A stretch of 39,898 nucleotides of DNA from Deltaproteobacteria bacterium (GTDB taxonomy: Bacteria; Desulfobacterota; Desulfobacteria; Desulfobacterales; Desulfosalsimonadaceae): the NCBI GenBank assembly GCA_013151835.1, contig JAADHK010000043.1, positions 1 to 39,898 of the forward strand, written 5' to 3'. Position 1 is the stretch's first letter. Each line of letters starts with the position of its first letter. This document shows, in pieces, positions 25,122 through 33,117 of this stretch. A program made the translations under genes and the position numbers. Under the pieces are notes generated by a model, which was given only the letters and a program-made list of their open reading frames with translations, did not search any database and was not told the origin of the DNA.

Positions 25122-25670
25122 TTAGTTAAACAATATCTTAAATCCTATGATCACAAGGATCAGCCCGCCTGCAATCTCCATGCGCGGACCTATGGTTTTT
25201 CCAAGGAAGCGACCCAGCCGGATTCCTGCAAGGCTCAGGCCCGCAGTCACGATCCCTATGATCGCGCTCGGGTACCAGATGGAGACATTTACCATGGCCA
25301 GGGAAAATCCCACGGCCAGGGCGTCGATGCTGGTTGCAACGGATAGCATGACAAGGGATGTTCCCTTTGACGGGTCCGGGCGTAAAAGAGGGTCCTCGGG
25401 CGAAAATCCGTTTAAGATCATGCGGCCCCCGATAAACGCCAGGAGACAAAAGGCGATCATGGGTCCGGCCCCGGCAACCAGGGGCATAATCCGGGCGCCC
25501 GCGAACCAGCCGATAACCGGCATCATGGCCTGGAACAGGCCGAAGTGAAAGGAGAGCCTGAAAGCGGCCCGTTTTCCTTCGATGCAGCCCGAGCAGGAAC
25601 TCGCAATTGATACGGCAAAGGCATCCATGGCAAGACTTACGGCGATAAGGATTATTTCGGAAAAGTGCAT
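25122..25670 (-). CDS. mntP: MntP-type manganese efflux pump (YebN family)
   Basis: The protein is a six-helix transporter exporting Mn(II). It begins with SLAMDAFAVSIA (conserved MDAFAVS with the essential Asp) and has a second internal repeat with TSIDALAVGFSLA, the Asp-containing motif in helix 4; the last helix is LILVIIGFKILFN. The start at 25670 gives 182 residues and the usual N-terminus; a frame-compatible ATG at 25691 lies directly against the target duplication of the miniature element and lacks a ribosome site, so 25670 is preferred but not certain. The gene converges on the RdgC-like pair, only 4 bp apart. Confidence 0.9.
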   Translation of the reverse strand: MHFSEIILIAVSLAMDAFAVSIASSCSGCIEGKRAAFRLSFHFGLFQAMMPVIGWFAGARIMPLVAGAGPMIAFCLLAFIGGRMILNGFSPEDPLLRPDPSKGTSLVMLSVATSIDALAVGFSLAMVNVSIWYPSAIIGIVTAGLSLAGIRLGRFLGKTIGPRMEIAGGLILVIIGFKILFN

Positions 25671-25691
25671 TTTTGTATCTTTATCAGTCAT

Positions 25692-25854
25692 GTGGCTTAA
25701 CAGCAATTCTAATTATGGATACACAAAACTAATGTTGCCATGCGTGGGTCAACGTAGCGGCGGCCTTCAGGCCGCCATTAACTGGAAGGCTACGCCTTCC
25801 GCTACGTGGGCCGTACCGTAGCTCTTTCCACAATTAGAATTGCTGGTGGCTTAA
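25692..25854. mobile_element. 145-bp MITE-like element with 9-bp target-site duplication
   Basis: The element at 25701-25845 has terminal inverted repeats (CAGCAATTCTAATTATGG and, at the other end, CCACAATTAGAATTGCTG; one mismatch in 18 bp). Directly outside both ends lies GTGGCTTAA, an exact 9-bp direct repeat (25692-25700 and 25846-25854), indicating transposition. The interior folds as a three-way structure: an outer stem ACGTAGCGG/CCGCTACGT enclosing hairpins GGCGGCC-ttca-GGCCGCC and GGAAGGC-tac-GCCTTCC. There is no room for a transposase, so it must be moved by one encoded elsewhere. Confidence 0.82.
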
Positions 25855-25871
25855 ATACAAGGAGGTAAAAA

Positions 25872-27122
25872 ATGAAAGAAGTTGTAATTGTTTCAGCATG
25901 CCGAACTCCCATTGGAACATTCGGAGGCGCCTTAAAGAAGATGAATGCCGCGAGTATCGCCGCCATCGCCATGAAGGAAGCGGTAAAACGGGCCGGAATC
26001 GATGCCGCCATGATTGATGACGTCCGTTTCGGCTGCTGCATGGAACCGGTGGATACCCTGAATGTCACGCGGGTGGCGGCTCTTCTGGCCGGCATTCCGG
26101 ATACGGTCCCGGCGGTCACCATCAACCGGGTCTGCATATCCGGCATGGAAGCAACAATCTCGGGCATGGCCATGATCCAGTCCGGGATGGCTGATATTAT
26201 CCTGTCCGGCGGCGTGGAGCATATGTCCGGGGTTCCCTATGTGGTCGAAGGCGCCCGCTGGGGATGCAGGCTCCAGGATGACGTGTTCAAGGACGCCATG
26301 ATCCATGCCCTTCATTGCGGTTCGCACATTATTCCCCATCCCGAAGACGGGCCGGTTGACGAAACCCGGCCGCCGCTTTCATATTTTGTGGGAAAACCTT
26401 ATATCATGGGGCATACCGCCGAGTTTATCGCCCAGATGCATGGTATCACGCGTGAAGAAATGGACGAGGTGGCCTTGAGAAGCCATAACAATGCCGAGCG
26501 GGCCAATTCCGACGGGTCGTTTGCGGATGAAATGGTTCCCATTCCGGTTCCGCAACGGAAAAAGGACCCGGTTATCTTCGCCCATGACGAGCATTTCAGG
26601 CCCGGAATTACCATGGACGACCTGAAAAAGCTTCCGCCGGCCTTTATTCCCAAGACCGGCAAGGTCACGGCCGGCAATTCGAGTGGCCTTAATGACGGGG
26701 CCACGGCCATGATCATCATGTCGGCCCAAAAGGCGGATGAGCTGGGCTTAAAACCCCTTGCTAAAATCCGGGCCACGGGCATGGGGGCCTGCCATCCCTC
26801 TGTTATGGGCCTGTCCCCCGTCCCGGCCGTAAAGTCCATGCTCACAAAAAGCGGTCTGAAATTAAACGACTTCGAACTCATGGAATTGAACGAGGCGTTT
26901 GCGGCCCAGTACCTGGGGTGTGAAAAAGACCTGGGCATGAATCGCGAGATTACAAACGTGAACGGCTCGGGGATCGGCCTGGGTCATCCGGTCGGCTCCA
27001 CGGGCGCGCGGATCATGGTTACACTCCTTTACGCGCTCAGGCGGCGGAAGAAAAATCTGGGAATGGCAACCCTCTGCGGCGGGGGCGGGGTTTCCCTGGC
27101 CACGGCCATAGAGGTCATTTAG
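25872..27122 (+). CDS. Thiolase (acetyl-CoA C-acyltransferase family)
   Basis: The 416-residue enzyme condenses or cleaves acyl-CoA chains. Catalytic residues are present: Cys88 (NRVCISGM), the NEAFAAQ motif near 338, His372 (GLGHPVGSTGAR) and Cys402 (CGGGGVSLA). The NRVCISGM variant differs from the usual NKVCGSGLKA, so the substrate may not be a simple acetyl-CoA. Length is normal. An AAGGAGGT site 6 bases upstream fixes the ATG. It stands alone between the miniature element and the convergent sigma-54 activator, with a shared bidirectional terminator. Confidence 0.95.
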   Translation: MKEVVIVSACRTPIGTFGGALKKMNAASIAAIAMKEAVKRAGIDAAMIDDVRFGCCMEPVDTLNVTRVAALLAGIPDTVPAVTINRVCISGMEATISGMAMIQSGMADIILSGGVEHMSGVPYVVEGARWGCRLQDDVFKDAMIHALHCGSHIIPHPEDGPVDETRPPLSYFVGKPYIMGHTAEFIAQMHGITREEMDEVALRSHNNAERANSDGSFADEMVPIPVPQRKKDPVIFAHDEHFRPGITMDDLKKLPPAFIPKTGKVTAGNSSGLNDGATAMIIMSAQKADELGLKPLAKIRATGMGACHPSVMGLSPVPAVKSMLTKSGLKLNDFELMELNEAFAAQYLGCEKDLGMNREITNVNGSGIGLGHPVGSTGARIMVTLLYALRRRKKNLGMATLCGGGGVSLATAIEVI

Positions 27123-27160
27123 ATAAAGCCGGATATAAAATCGCGGCCGCGTTTTTACTC

Positions 27161-27187
27161 GACGGGGGAGGGTTTTCCTCCCTCGTC
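27161..27187. terminator. Bidirectional terminator between thiolase and sigma-54 activator
   Basis: GACGGGGGAGG and CCTCCCTCGTC form a strong GC-rich stem with one bulge around TTTT. It stands in the 77-bp gap between the two convergent genes. Confidence 0.7.
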
Positions 27188-27199
27188 ATCAGATATATT

Positions 27200-28603
27200 T
27201 TAAGGTCGTTTCATCGGAATATTCCACTTAGTCATATATTTCCAGATTGCCGCCCTGCTGAATCCCACCCGGCGGGCAACCTCGGCTTTGTTCCAATTGC
27301 TTTCTTCAAGCGTTTCAAGCAAAAATTCCCGGGTCAGTTTTTTTCTAAACGGCCCGGTTTTTTCATCGGCTTCATATGCTTTTGCAACATGCGGCCGGTA
27401 TTCCATCCGACGGATTTCAACGGGCAGGTCAAAAATATCGATGTGTAGGCCCTCACACAACACAAACGCATGCTCTACGGCGTTTTCAAGCTCACGCACA
27501 TTGCCCGGCCAGTTGTAATCCAGCAGAATCCGCATTGCCTCCTGGGAGACGCCGGTGATTTGCTTGCCGGTTTTATGATTCTGCAATTTTATAAAATGAC
27601 TGGTCAAAATAGGTATATCTTTTTTTCTTTCCCGCAATGGCGGAATATTAATGGGAAACACCTTGAGACGGTAATACAGATCTTCCCGAAAATGGCCACT
27701 TTGAACAAGACCATACAAATCTCTGTTTGTGGCCGTAATGACCCGGATATCGATTTTGCGTTTTTTCGATTCCCCCACCCGTTCCAATTCCCGCTCCTGG
27801 AGAACGCGAAGAAGCTTCACCTGAATAAACGGACTCAGCTCACCGATTTCATCTAAAAACAGGGTGCCGCCTTCCGCTTCTTCAAAACGCCCGGTTCGAT
27901 CACGCACCGCACCGGTAAACGCGCCTTTTACATGGCCGAACAGCTCACTTTCTAAAAGTGATTCTGAAAGCGCACTGCTGTTAACGGTGACAAAGGGCAT
28001 GCCCACACGACTGCTGTTGTAGTGAACCGCGCCTGCGACCAATTCTTTACCGGAGCCGCTCTCCCCCTGGATTAGTATGGTGGCATCGCTTGAAGCCGCC
28101 GCTTTGATGGTGGAAAAAACCCGCTGCATGGGGCTGCTTTTTCCAATGATATTGTCAAACCGATGAATTTCTCCCAGTTTACGGTTTGCATCCTCGGCTT
28201 CCCGTCGGGCTTTGTGCAGTTCAGTCAAATCGGTCACTGTCTCCACAACGCCTTTGATACTTGCATTTTTGTCTCTGAGTATTCGTGCGCTTTTGATAAC
28301 CGGCACATCATTACCGTTTTTATGTTTGAGAAAACATTCCTTTCCGTCAATGCGTTCGTGTTTGTAGATTCCACATTCTATGATCCCCTCTGGACAGGAC
28401 TTTCTGAAACAACGGTTAAAATTAAGCAATGTGCAGGATTCTCCCACGGCTTCCCCGGCGCTGTAACCTGATATCCGCTCCATTGCCGGATTCCAGGAAG
28501 TGATTTTTCCACTGTCATCCAATGTGAATACCCCGTCCGCCATTGATTCCAGAAGCAGACGCTCGAATTCGGGATTCATTATATCAGGGATTTTTTTGTC
28601 CAT
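27200..28603 (-). CDS. Sigma-54 dependent transcriptional activator with cysteine-rich PAS sensor
   Basis: The 467-residue protein has an N-terminal PAS domain (about 10-130), a central AAA+ domain (Walker A GESGSGKE 180-187, GAFTGA loop 227-232, Walker [12 protein letters not shown]) and a C-terminal Fis-type helix-turn-helix ([21 protein letters not shown]). It therefore activates RNA polymerase carrying sigma-54. The PAS domain contains cysteines at 57, 65, 70, 77 and 90, unusual for a small-molecule PAS and suggestive of redox or metal sensing. Divergent orientation from the thioredoxin/flavoprotein genes and the -24/-12 element at 29023 suggest that they are its targets. It may also serve the ORP-like operons. 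Confidence 0.92.
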   Translation of the reverse strand: MDKKIPDIMNPEFERLLLESMADGVFTLDDSGKITSWNPAMERISGYSAGEAVGESCTLLNFNRCFRKSCPEGIIECGIYKHERIDGKECFLKHKNGNDVPVIKSARILRDKNASIKGVVETVTDLTELHKARREAEDANRKLGEIHRFDNIIGKSSPMQRVFSTIKAAASSDATILIQGESGSGKELVAGAVHYNSSRVGMPFVTVNSSALSESLLESELFGHVKGAFTGAVRDRTGRFEEAEGGTLFLDEIGELSPFIQVKLLRVLQERELERVGESKKRKIDIRVITATNRDLYGLVQSGHFREDLYYRLKVFPINIPPLRERKKDIPILTSHFIKLQNHKTGKQITGVSQEAMRILLDYNWPGNVRELENAVEHAFVLCEGLHIDIFDLPVEIRRMEYRPHVAKAYEADEKTGPFRKKLTREFLLETLEESNWNKAEVARRVGFSRAAIWKYMTKWNIPMKRP

Positions 28604-28684
28604 TACATCCTTATTTATCAGAATTACACAGGTGTTTAGTCTGTTGATCTCAGCGCTTCAATGAATTGTTAAAAATCGCTACCA

Positions 28685-28714
28685 TGGCGCTACCAGGCAT
28701 GATAAGTAGCGCCA
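28685..28714. promoter_or_regulatory. Inverted repeat, candidate activator binding site
   Basis: TGGCGCTAC and GTAGCGCCA are perfect 9-bp arms spaced by 12 bp; a further half-site CGCTACCATGG lies at 28677. It is 82 bp upstream of the activator gene and about 310 bp before the -24/-12 element, a normal distance for a sigma-54 enhancer site. Confidence 0.5.
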
Positions 28715-28751
28715 CTTTTAGTGTAGCTTAATTTATTTGCTTGTCAATATA

Positions 28752-28911
28752 GATGGCGTCGTAAAAAGTCCCATCTACTGCGTTGTAGCGGGTCGCGAAA
28801 TACTCGAAATACTATATGTATGCCTCCGCTTTCGCAACACCACTACGCCTTGTATATGGAACTTTCTACTTAGCCATCGTAACCGGGGTGTCTGACTTTT
28901 TACGAGATCAT
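28752..28911. repeat. Miniature inverted-repeat element, about 160 bp, full copy
   Basis: The left end GATGGCGTCGTAAAAAGTC and right end GACTTTTTACGAGATCATC are imperfect inverted repeats. The interior is an imperfect palindrome (GCGTTGTAGCGGGTCGCGAAAT... facing ...CTTTCGCAACACCACTACGC). The element occupies the middle of the 28604-29135 intergenic stretch, between the possible enhancer site and the promoter; the rest of that stretch is AT-rich promoter DNA. Confidence 0.75.
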
Positions 28912-29022
28912 CAATATAATATGCCGCATATTTCTTTTTGCATTAAATTTATACTATATTTCAAGTGATTAAACATAAAATAAATCGCATAAAAACCAAA
29001 TAAATCCAGCCTGAGATACAAA

Positions 29023-29038
29023 TGGCATAAATATTGAA
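29023..29038 (+). promoter_or_regulatory. Sigma-54 (-24/-12) promoter candidate for the thioredoxin gene
   Basis: TGGCATAAATATTGAA matches TGGCAC-N5-TTGCA except at the C of the first block and the C of GC. It is about 113 bp upstream of the thioredoxin ATG and on its strand. Confidence 0.5.
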
Positions 29039-29135
29039 ATTAAAATTGTTGATTTCATTACTTCGCTGGCGTGAAAGGGAGAGCCGGAAAAATGGATGAC
29101 GATTTTAATCAGTGTGAATGATGAGGGAGGAAATG

Positions 29136-29456
29136 ATGGCGACAAAAGAAATCATATCAAAAACTGAGTTTGATAACACGATTCAAAACGGTGTCACGCT
29201 GGTTGATTTTAACGCGCCATGGTGCGGGCCGTGCCGTTCACAGGAACCAATTCTTGAAAGAATTGCAAAACAGTTTGATGGCCGGGCTGTTATTTCAGCC
29301 ATGAATATTGATAATAATCCAAATATTGCTTTGGAACTGGGCATTCAGAGCATACCGACATTGATAGTTTTTAAAAACAACAAGGAAATGCAGCGATTTA
29401 TCGGACTTCAGCCGGAAAAGACCCTATCCGGTGCTTTGGAAAAATTACTCGATTAA
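29136..29456 (+). CDS. Thioredoxin
   Basis: The 106-residue protein is a classic thioredoxin fold with the active site APWCGPC (Cys30/Cys33) and the cis-Pro motif SIPTLIVFKNN near 75. The ATG at 29136 follows GGGAGG at a good 6-base distance; two upstream ATGs are poorly placed. It reduces protein disulfides. As first gene after the -24/-12 element, followed by flavoproteins of the disulfide-reductase type, it is probably the electron acceptor of one of them. Confidence 0.95.
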   Translation: MATKEIISKTEFDNTIQNGVTLVDFNAPWCGPCRSQEPILERIAKQFDGRAVISAMNIDNNPNIALELGIQSIPTLIVFKNNKEMQRFIGLQPEKTLSGALEKLLD

Positions 29457-29485
29457 TGTCGGATTGATACCGGGAGAAGAACCTC

Positions 29486-29713
29486 ATGGGAAAATGCATC
29501 AATCATCCGGACAGAGAAACCAATTTCTTGTGCATGAAGCATAATATTTATTTGTGTGAAGAATGCATAAAATGCCGCGACCCGGAAATTTATTGTAAAT
29601 TCCGGTCTTCATGCCCCATCTGGTTCATGGATAAAAGAGGGGGAAAACGTATTGATGACGTTCCTGTTAATAAAAAGGTGATGCGGCATCCTGTTCCGCG
29701 ATCGAGAAGGTGA
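29486..29713 (+). CDS. Small cysteine/histidine-rich protein, B-box-like zinc finger
   Basis: The 75-residue protein opens with C-x2-H (CINH), then C..H, C-x2-C-x2-C (LCEECIKC) and two more cysteines (YC, SC), a spacing resembling a B-box zinc site. The C-terminal third is basic. GGGAGAAGA precedes the ATG. It sits 29 bp after the thioredoxin and is followed by a miniature element. I know no function; it may be a redox-sensitive or metal-binding partner of the thioredoxin. Confidence 0.7.
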   Translation: MGKCINHPDRETNFLCMKHNIYLCEECIKCRDPEIYCKFRSSCPIWFMDKRGGKRIDDVPVNKKVMRHPVPRSRR

Positions 29714-29735
29714 CGATTGAACCTGAAATAATTAT

Positions 29736-29896
29736 GATGGCGTCGTAAAAAGTCCCATCTACTGCGTTGTAGCGGGTCGCGAAATGCTCGGAATACTATA
29801 TGTATGCCTCCGCTTTCGCGACACCACTACGCCTTGTATATGGAACTTGCAACGATGCCATCTTTACCGGGTTGCCTGACTTTTTACGAGATCATC
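29736..29896. repeat. Miniature inverted-repeat element, second full copy
   Basis: It shares nearly the whole sequence with the copy at 28752 (over 90 percent by eye) and the same orientation and ends. It separates the B-box-like gene from the first flavoprotein gene. Confidence 0.8.
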
Positions 29897-29957
29897 AATT
29901 ATATAATCGGTGAATTTAAAGACCACTTACTTTAAAAAAAGATAAGGATTTATAAAA

Positions 29958-31313
29958 ATGGAAAAAACAGATGTTTTGGTAATTGGTGGCAGCGCCGCAG
30001 GCATTGTTGCGGCCACAACCGCAAAATCATTTTATTCGGATAAGGAAGTGATGCTTATCCGAAAGGAAGACCATGTTCTGATTCCCTGCGGGATTCCTTA
30101 TATGTTTGGAACCCTGGAATCCAGCGACCAGAATTGTATTCCTGACACGGGCCTGACAAACGCAGGAGTGACGCTAAAAACGGGTGAAGTCATCTCCATT
30201 GACCCGGAAAACAAAACCTGCAAAATTTCCGGCGGCACAGATATCGGTTTTGAAAAATTGGTCCTTGCAACAGGTTCGACACCCGTACAACCGGCATGGC
30301 TGAAAGGGGTTGGCCTGAAGAACGTGTATACCATTCCCAAGGACAAGACCTATCTTGACAGCTTTCGGGCTTGTCTTAATGGGTTTAAAAAAGTGCTGGT
30401 CATCGGCGGGGGATTTATCGGTGTTGAAATAGCAGATGAACTCAGCAAGTCAGGCAAGGATGTAACACTGGTGGAAATGATGCCTCATGTGTTGGCCCTG
30501 GCCTTTGACGAAGAACTCACAATCAAAGCGGAAGAAGTGCTTCAAAGCCGGGGGGTTAAGATAAAAACCGGCTGCGGCGTTAAGGAAATTAATGGCGACG
30601 GCAAGGTCTCCGGCGTGACACTGGATAATGACGAGACGCTGGCAGCGGATGCCGTGGTGCTGTCTGTCGGGTATCGTCCCAATGTTCTACTGGCCGAAAA
30701 AGCCGGATTAAAAATCAACGATATAGGGTTTATCCGGGTCAACGAATATATGCGGACGGAGAATCCTGATATTTTTGCGATTGGAGACTGTGCTGAAAAA
30801 CGCAGTTTTATTACCCGAACCGTAAAACCTACGATGTTGGCCTCAACTGCCTGCGCGGAAGCCAGAATTGCGGCCATGAATTTATTCAAGCTGTCCACGG
30901 TCCGACTATTTGGCGGGACCATATCTATTTTCTGCACATCAATCGGCGATTATGCGTTTGGTGCGGCGGGTGTGACGGAGAATCTGGCAAACGAGCGGGG
31001 TTTTGAAATCCTGACCGACACATTTGAAGGGATTGACAGGCATCCTGGCACGTTGCCGGACACGCATCAGCAGATTGTTAAATTAATTGTTTCAAAGGAA
31101 TCCGGGATTATTCTGGGTGGAGAAGTGATGGGCGGAAAATCAACAGGCGAATTAACAAACCTGATTGGGTTTGTGATTCAAAACAGGATGACCGTGGATG
31201 CGTTGTTGACCTCTCAAATTGGAACACATCCGCTGCTCACCGCACCGCCAACCGCTTACCCGTTGATTAAAGCGGCTGAAATGATCGCAAAAAAACGGCG
31301 GGCAGGTAAGTAG
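29958..31313 (+). CDS. FAD/NAD(P)-dependent oxidoreductase, CoA-disulfide reductase/NADH oxidase family (1 of 3)
   Basis: The 451-residue flavoprotein has an N-terminal FAD loop (VLVIGGSAAGIVAA), an NAD(P) loop (VLVIGGGFIGVEIADE, about 145-160), a DAVVLSVGYRPN block and an IFAIGDCAE motif binding FAD. Cys44 (IPCGIPYMFG) corresponds to the single redox-active cysteine of CoA-disulfide reductases and NADH oxidases. A C-terminal dimerisation domain follows. The substrate is unassigned; persulfide, CoA-disulfide or polysulfide reduction fits the family. A TAAGGAT site precedes the ATG. It begins the run of three related flavoproteins. Confidence 0.88.
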   Translation: MEKTDVLVIGGSAAGIVAATTAKSFYSDKEVMLIRKEDHVLIPCGIPYMFGTLESSDQNCIPDTGLTNAGVTLKTGEVISIDPENKTCKISGGTDIGFEKLVLATGSTPVQPAWLKGVGLKNVYTIPKDKTYLDSFRACLNGFKKVLVIGGGFIGVEIADELSKSGKDVTLVEMMPHVLALAFDEELTIKAEEVLQSRGVKIKTGCGVKEINGDGKVSGVTLDNDETLAADAVVLSVGYRPNVLLAEKAGLKINDIGFIRVNEYMRTENPDIFAIGDCAEKRSFITRTVKPTMLASTACAEARIAAMNLFKLSTVRLFGGTISIFCTSIGDYAFGAAGVTENLANERGFEILTDTFEGIDRHPGTLPDTHQQIVKLIVSKESGIILGGEVMGGKSTGELTNLIGFVIQNRMTVDALLTSQIGTHPLLTAPPTAYPLIKAAEMIAKKRRAGK

Positions 31314-31401
31314 ATGTTGATATTTTAAAAGTTAAATGAGTGGAAGATTAATCGATTTTGAATTATATAATTGGGAAAACCAAAATGATAAGGAGGTTGA
31401 G

Positions 31402-32844
31402 ATGAAACAATATTCAACAGAGATACTGATCGTCGGCGGCGGTCCCGGAGGGATTTTTACCTCAAAATCGTTGCTGGCAAACAATATAACCGATTTTAAA
31501 GTGGTCTGCGATGAGCCGGAAGTGGTTTGTCGCTGCAACATCCCCTATGGGATTGGTAAAAAGTTTTTAAATGATATCAATGATGCGGTCACTTCTCATC
31601 ATACCTTTTTGCCCAATTTCGATGATGTGGGAATCGTGGGCAGGATCAGCCGTATCGATCATCCGAACAAGACAGCCTATGGCACATTTTTAAAATCCGA
31701 CGAGGATTTTTCAGTCTCATATAACAGGCTGATTCTTGCCATGGGCGGCCAGGCATCCCTTCCGCCCATCAAGGGGGCCATTAATCTGGATTATGACGGC
31801 TCCAACCCGGTGGGAGAGGTTGTCTATTATAAAGGAAAATCCTATGATAAAGCTGCACTGAGAGATAACGTGGTTGTGGTCCGGAGCGTGGCCGACGCCC
31901 GGCGCATTGATGCCATATGCGGCACCGGGTTGACCGTTGCGGTGGTCGGCACCGGACTGGTGGGGATTGAGATTATCGACAACCTGATCATCCGTGGCAA
32001 CAAGGTGGAAGTGGTGGAGATATTGCCCCATCTTGTCAGTTTCCTTGATGCCGACATGTCCACGCACCTGGAAGAAGCCCTTAAAAATGAAGGCGCGAAT
32101 ATTCACCTGGGAAAACCATGCACCGAGGTAGGGGATGGGTATATCATCGTGGGAGATCAAAAGATAAAAGCCGATCTGGTCGTTATCGGCGCAGGTGTTT
32201 CTTCTGATATTCAATTGGCCAGGGAAGTGGGGTGTGAAATCGGCAAGACCGGCGGCGTCCGGGTAAACGAGCGCTGTCTCACCAGCGTACCGGATGTCTA
32301 TGCCATCGGTGATCTTATTGAAATAGATGATGCCATATTTTCAGAACCGGTTCAATTCCAACTGCTTCCCAACGTCATGATGCAAGGGGCGATTATCGCC
32401 AAACATTTTAAGGGGATTGACCTGGAAGGGCCTTTGGCTGTTGGCGCCGGCATGTCCCATGCTGCGGATTTGTTCTGGGGGTTTGCCGGATACAGTGAAG
32501 GCATGGTTGCGTCCCGGGATTTAAATGTTATGGCGGAAAAAATTGAACTCTTTACCGCAGAACACGCTTCTCCCTATGCCAAAAAGGCCTGGTACAAGAT
32601 GGTGGTTTCGGCAGAAGATCAGGGAACTGTCAAAAGGGGGCAGATTATTGGTTTTCAGGCGATCACACAGGAAAAGCATCTGGGCGACCTCATGGCCAGG
32701 TGGGCGGATATTATCGGTGAAAAAGAAACAGTGTGGGATTTGCCAAAGCATAACTGGATACACCAGCCACTAGTGGGCAACCCACCCAGCAATGCCTATA
32801 TCATGACGTTTTTCACCATGTTTACGGGAAAGCTTGAAAAATGA
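31402..32844 (+). CDS. FAD/NAD(P)-dependent oxidoreductase (2 of 3), with altered active-site cysteines
   Basis: From the ATG at 31402 (site AAGGAGG 5 bases upstream; the frame extends to 31336 without one) the protein has 480 residues. It has both nucleotide loops (LIVGGGPGGIFT and VAVVGTGLVGIEIIDN) and a VYAIGDLIE motif. At the active-site position it reads VCRCNIPYG, so two cysteines (43 and 45) replace the single Cys of its relatives, plus Cys36 upstream. That could allow a disulfide within the active site. Its stop codon overlaps the start of a 50-codon gene (ATGA). Confidence 0.87.
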   Translation: MKQYSTEILIVGGGPGGIFTSKSLLANNITDFKVVCDEPEVVCRCNIPYGIGKKFLNDINDAVTSHHTFLPNFDDVGIVGRISRIDHPNKTAYGTFLKSDEDFSVSYNRLILAMGGQASLPPIKGAINLDYDGSNPVGEVVYYKGKSYDKAALRDNVVVVRSVADARRIDAICGTGLTVAVVGTGLVGIEIIDNLIIRGNKVEVVEILPHLVSFLDADMSTHLEEALKNEGANIHLGKPCTEVGDGYIIVGDQKIKADLVVIGAGVSSDIQLAREVGCEIGKTGGVRVNERCLTSVPDVYAIGDLIEIDDAIFSEPVQFQLLPNVMMQGAIIAKHFKGIDLEGPLAVGAGMSHAADLFWGFAGYSEGMVASRDLNVMAEKIELFTAEHASPYAKKAWYKMVVSAEDQGTVKRGQIIGFQAITQEKHLGDLMARWADIIGEKETVWDLPKHNWIHQPLVGNPPSNAYIMTFFTMFTGKLEK

Positions 32845-32993
32845 AAAATAAATCAATCTCTAAAAAGTATGATGCGGTTTTGAAATCAGATAACGAACCG
32901 CTTCAGCCGCAATCCAGGAAATCAGGTATGTTGAAAAGATTTCTGGACTGGATCGCCAAAGGTGCGGAAAAAACAAAAACCTGCTCTACCTGA
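32841..32993 (+). CDS. Small protein translationally coupled to the second flavoprotein
   Basis: A 50-residue frame starts within the stop codon of the flavoprotein gene (ATGA overlap at 32841-32844). Its sequence is basic, with an amphipathic RFLDWIAKGAEK helix and a C-terminal TCST containing the only cysteine. The coupling and position before a terminator argue that it is translated. I do not know the family; it might be a small partner or regulator of the flavoprotein. Confidence 0.5.
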   Translation: MKNKSISKKYDAVLKSDNEPLQPQSRKSGMLKRFLDWIAKGAEKTKTCST

Positions 32994-33010
32994 CAGATAA
33001 AGCACTGACA

Positions 33011-33039
33011 CCCTGCCTGGCAGGCAGGGACGGTTTTTT
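33011..33039 (+). terminator. Rho-independent terminator after the second flavoprotein
   Basis: CCCTGCCT and AGGCAGGG form an 8-bp stem with a GGC loop, followed shortly by TTTTTT. It separates the first two flavoproteins from the third. Confidence 0.75.
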
Positions 33040-33117
33040 ATGTTAAAACGGCGAATCCACAAAACGATACATTGTATCAAAGCTGCTGAAGAACGTTAAG
33101 CAAGATAAGGAGAACCT

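Noticed and set aside
28752-29896. CRISPR-like repeats
   Set aside because: Two long near-identical copies about 1 kb apart with genes between, no regular short spacers and no cas genes; they are miniature elements.
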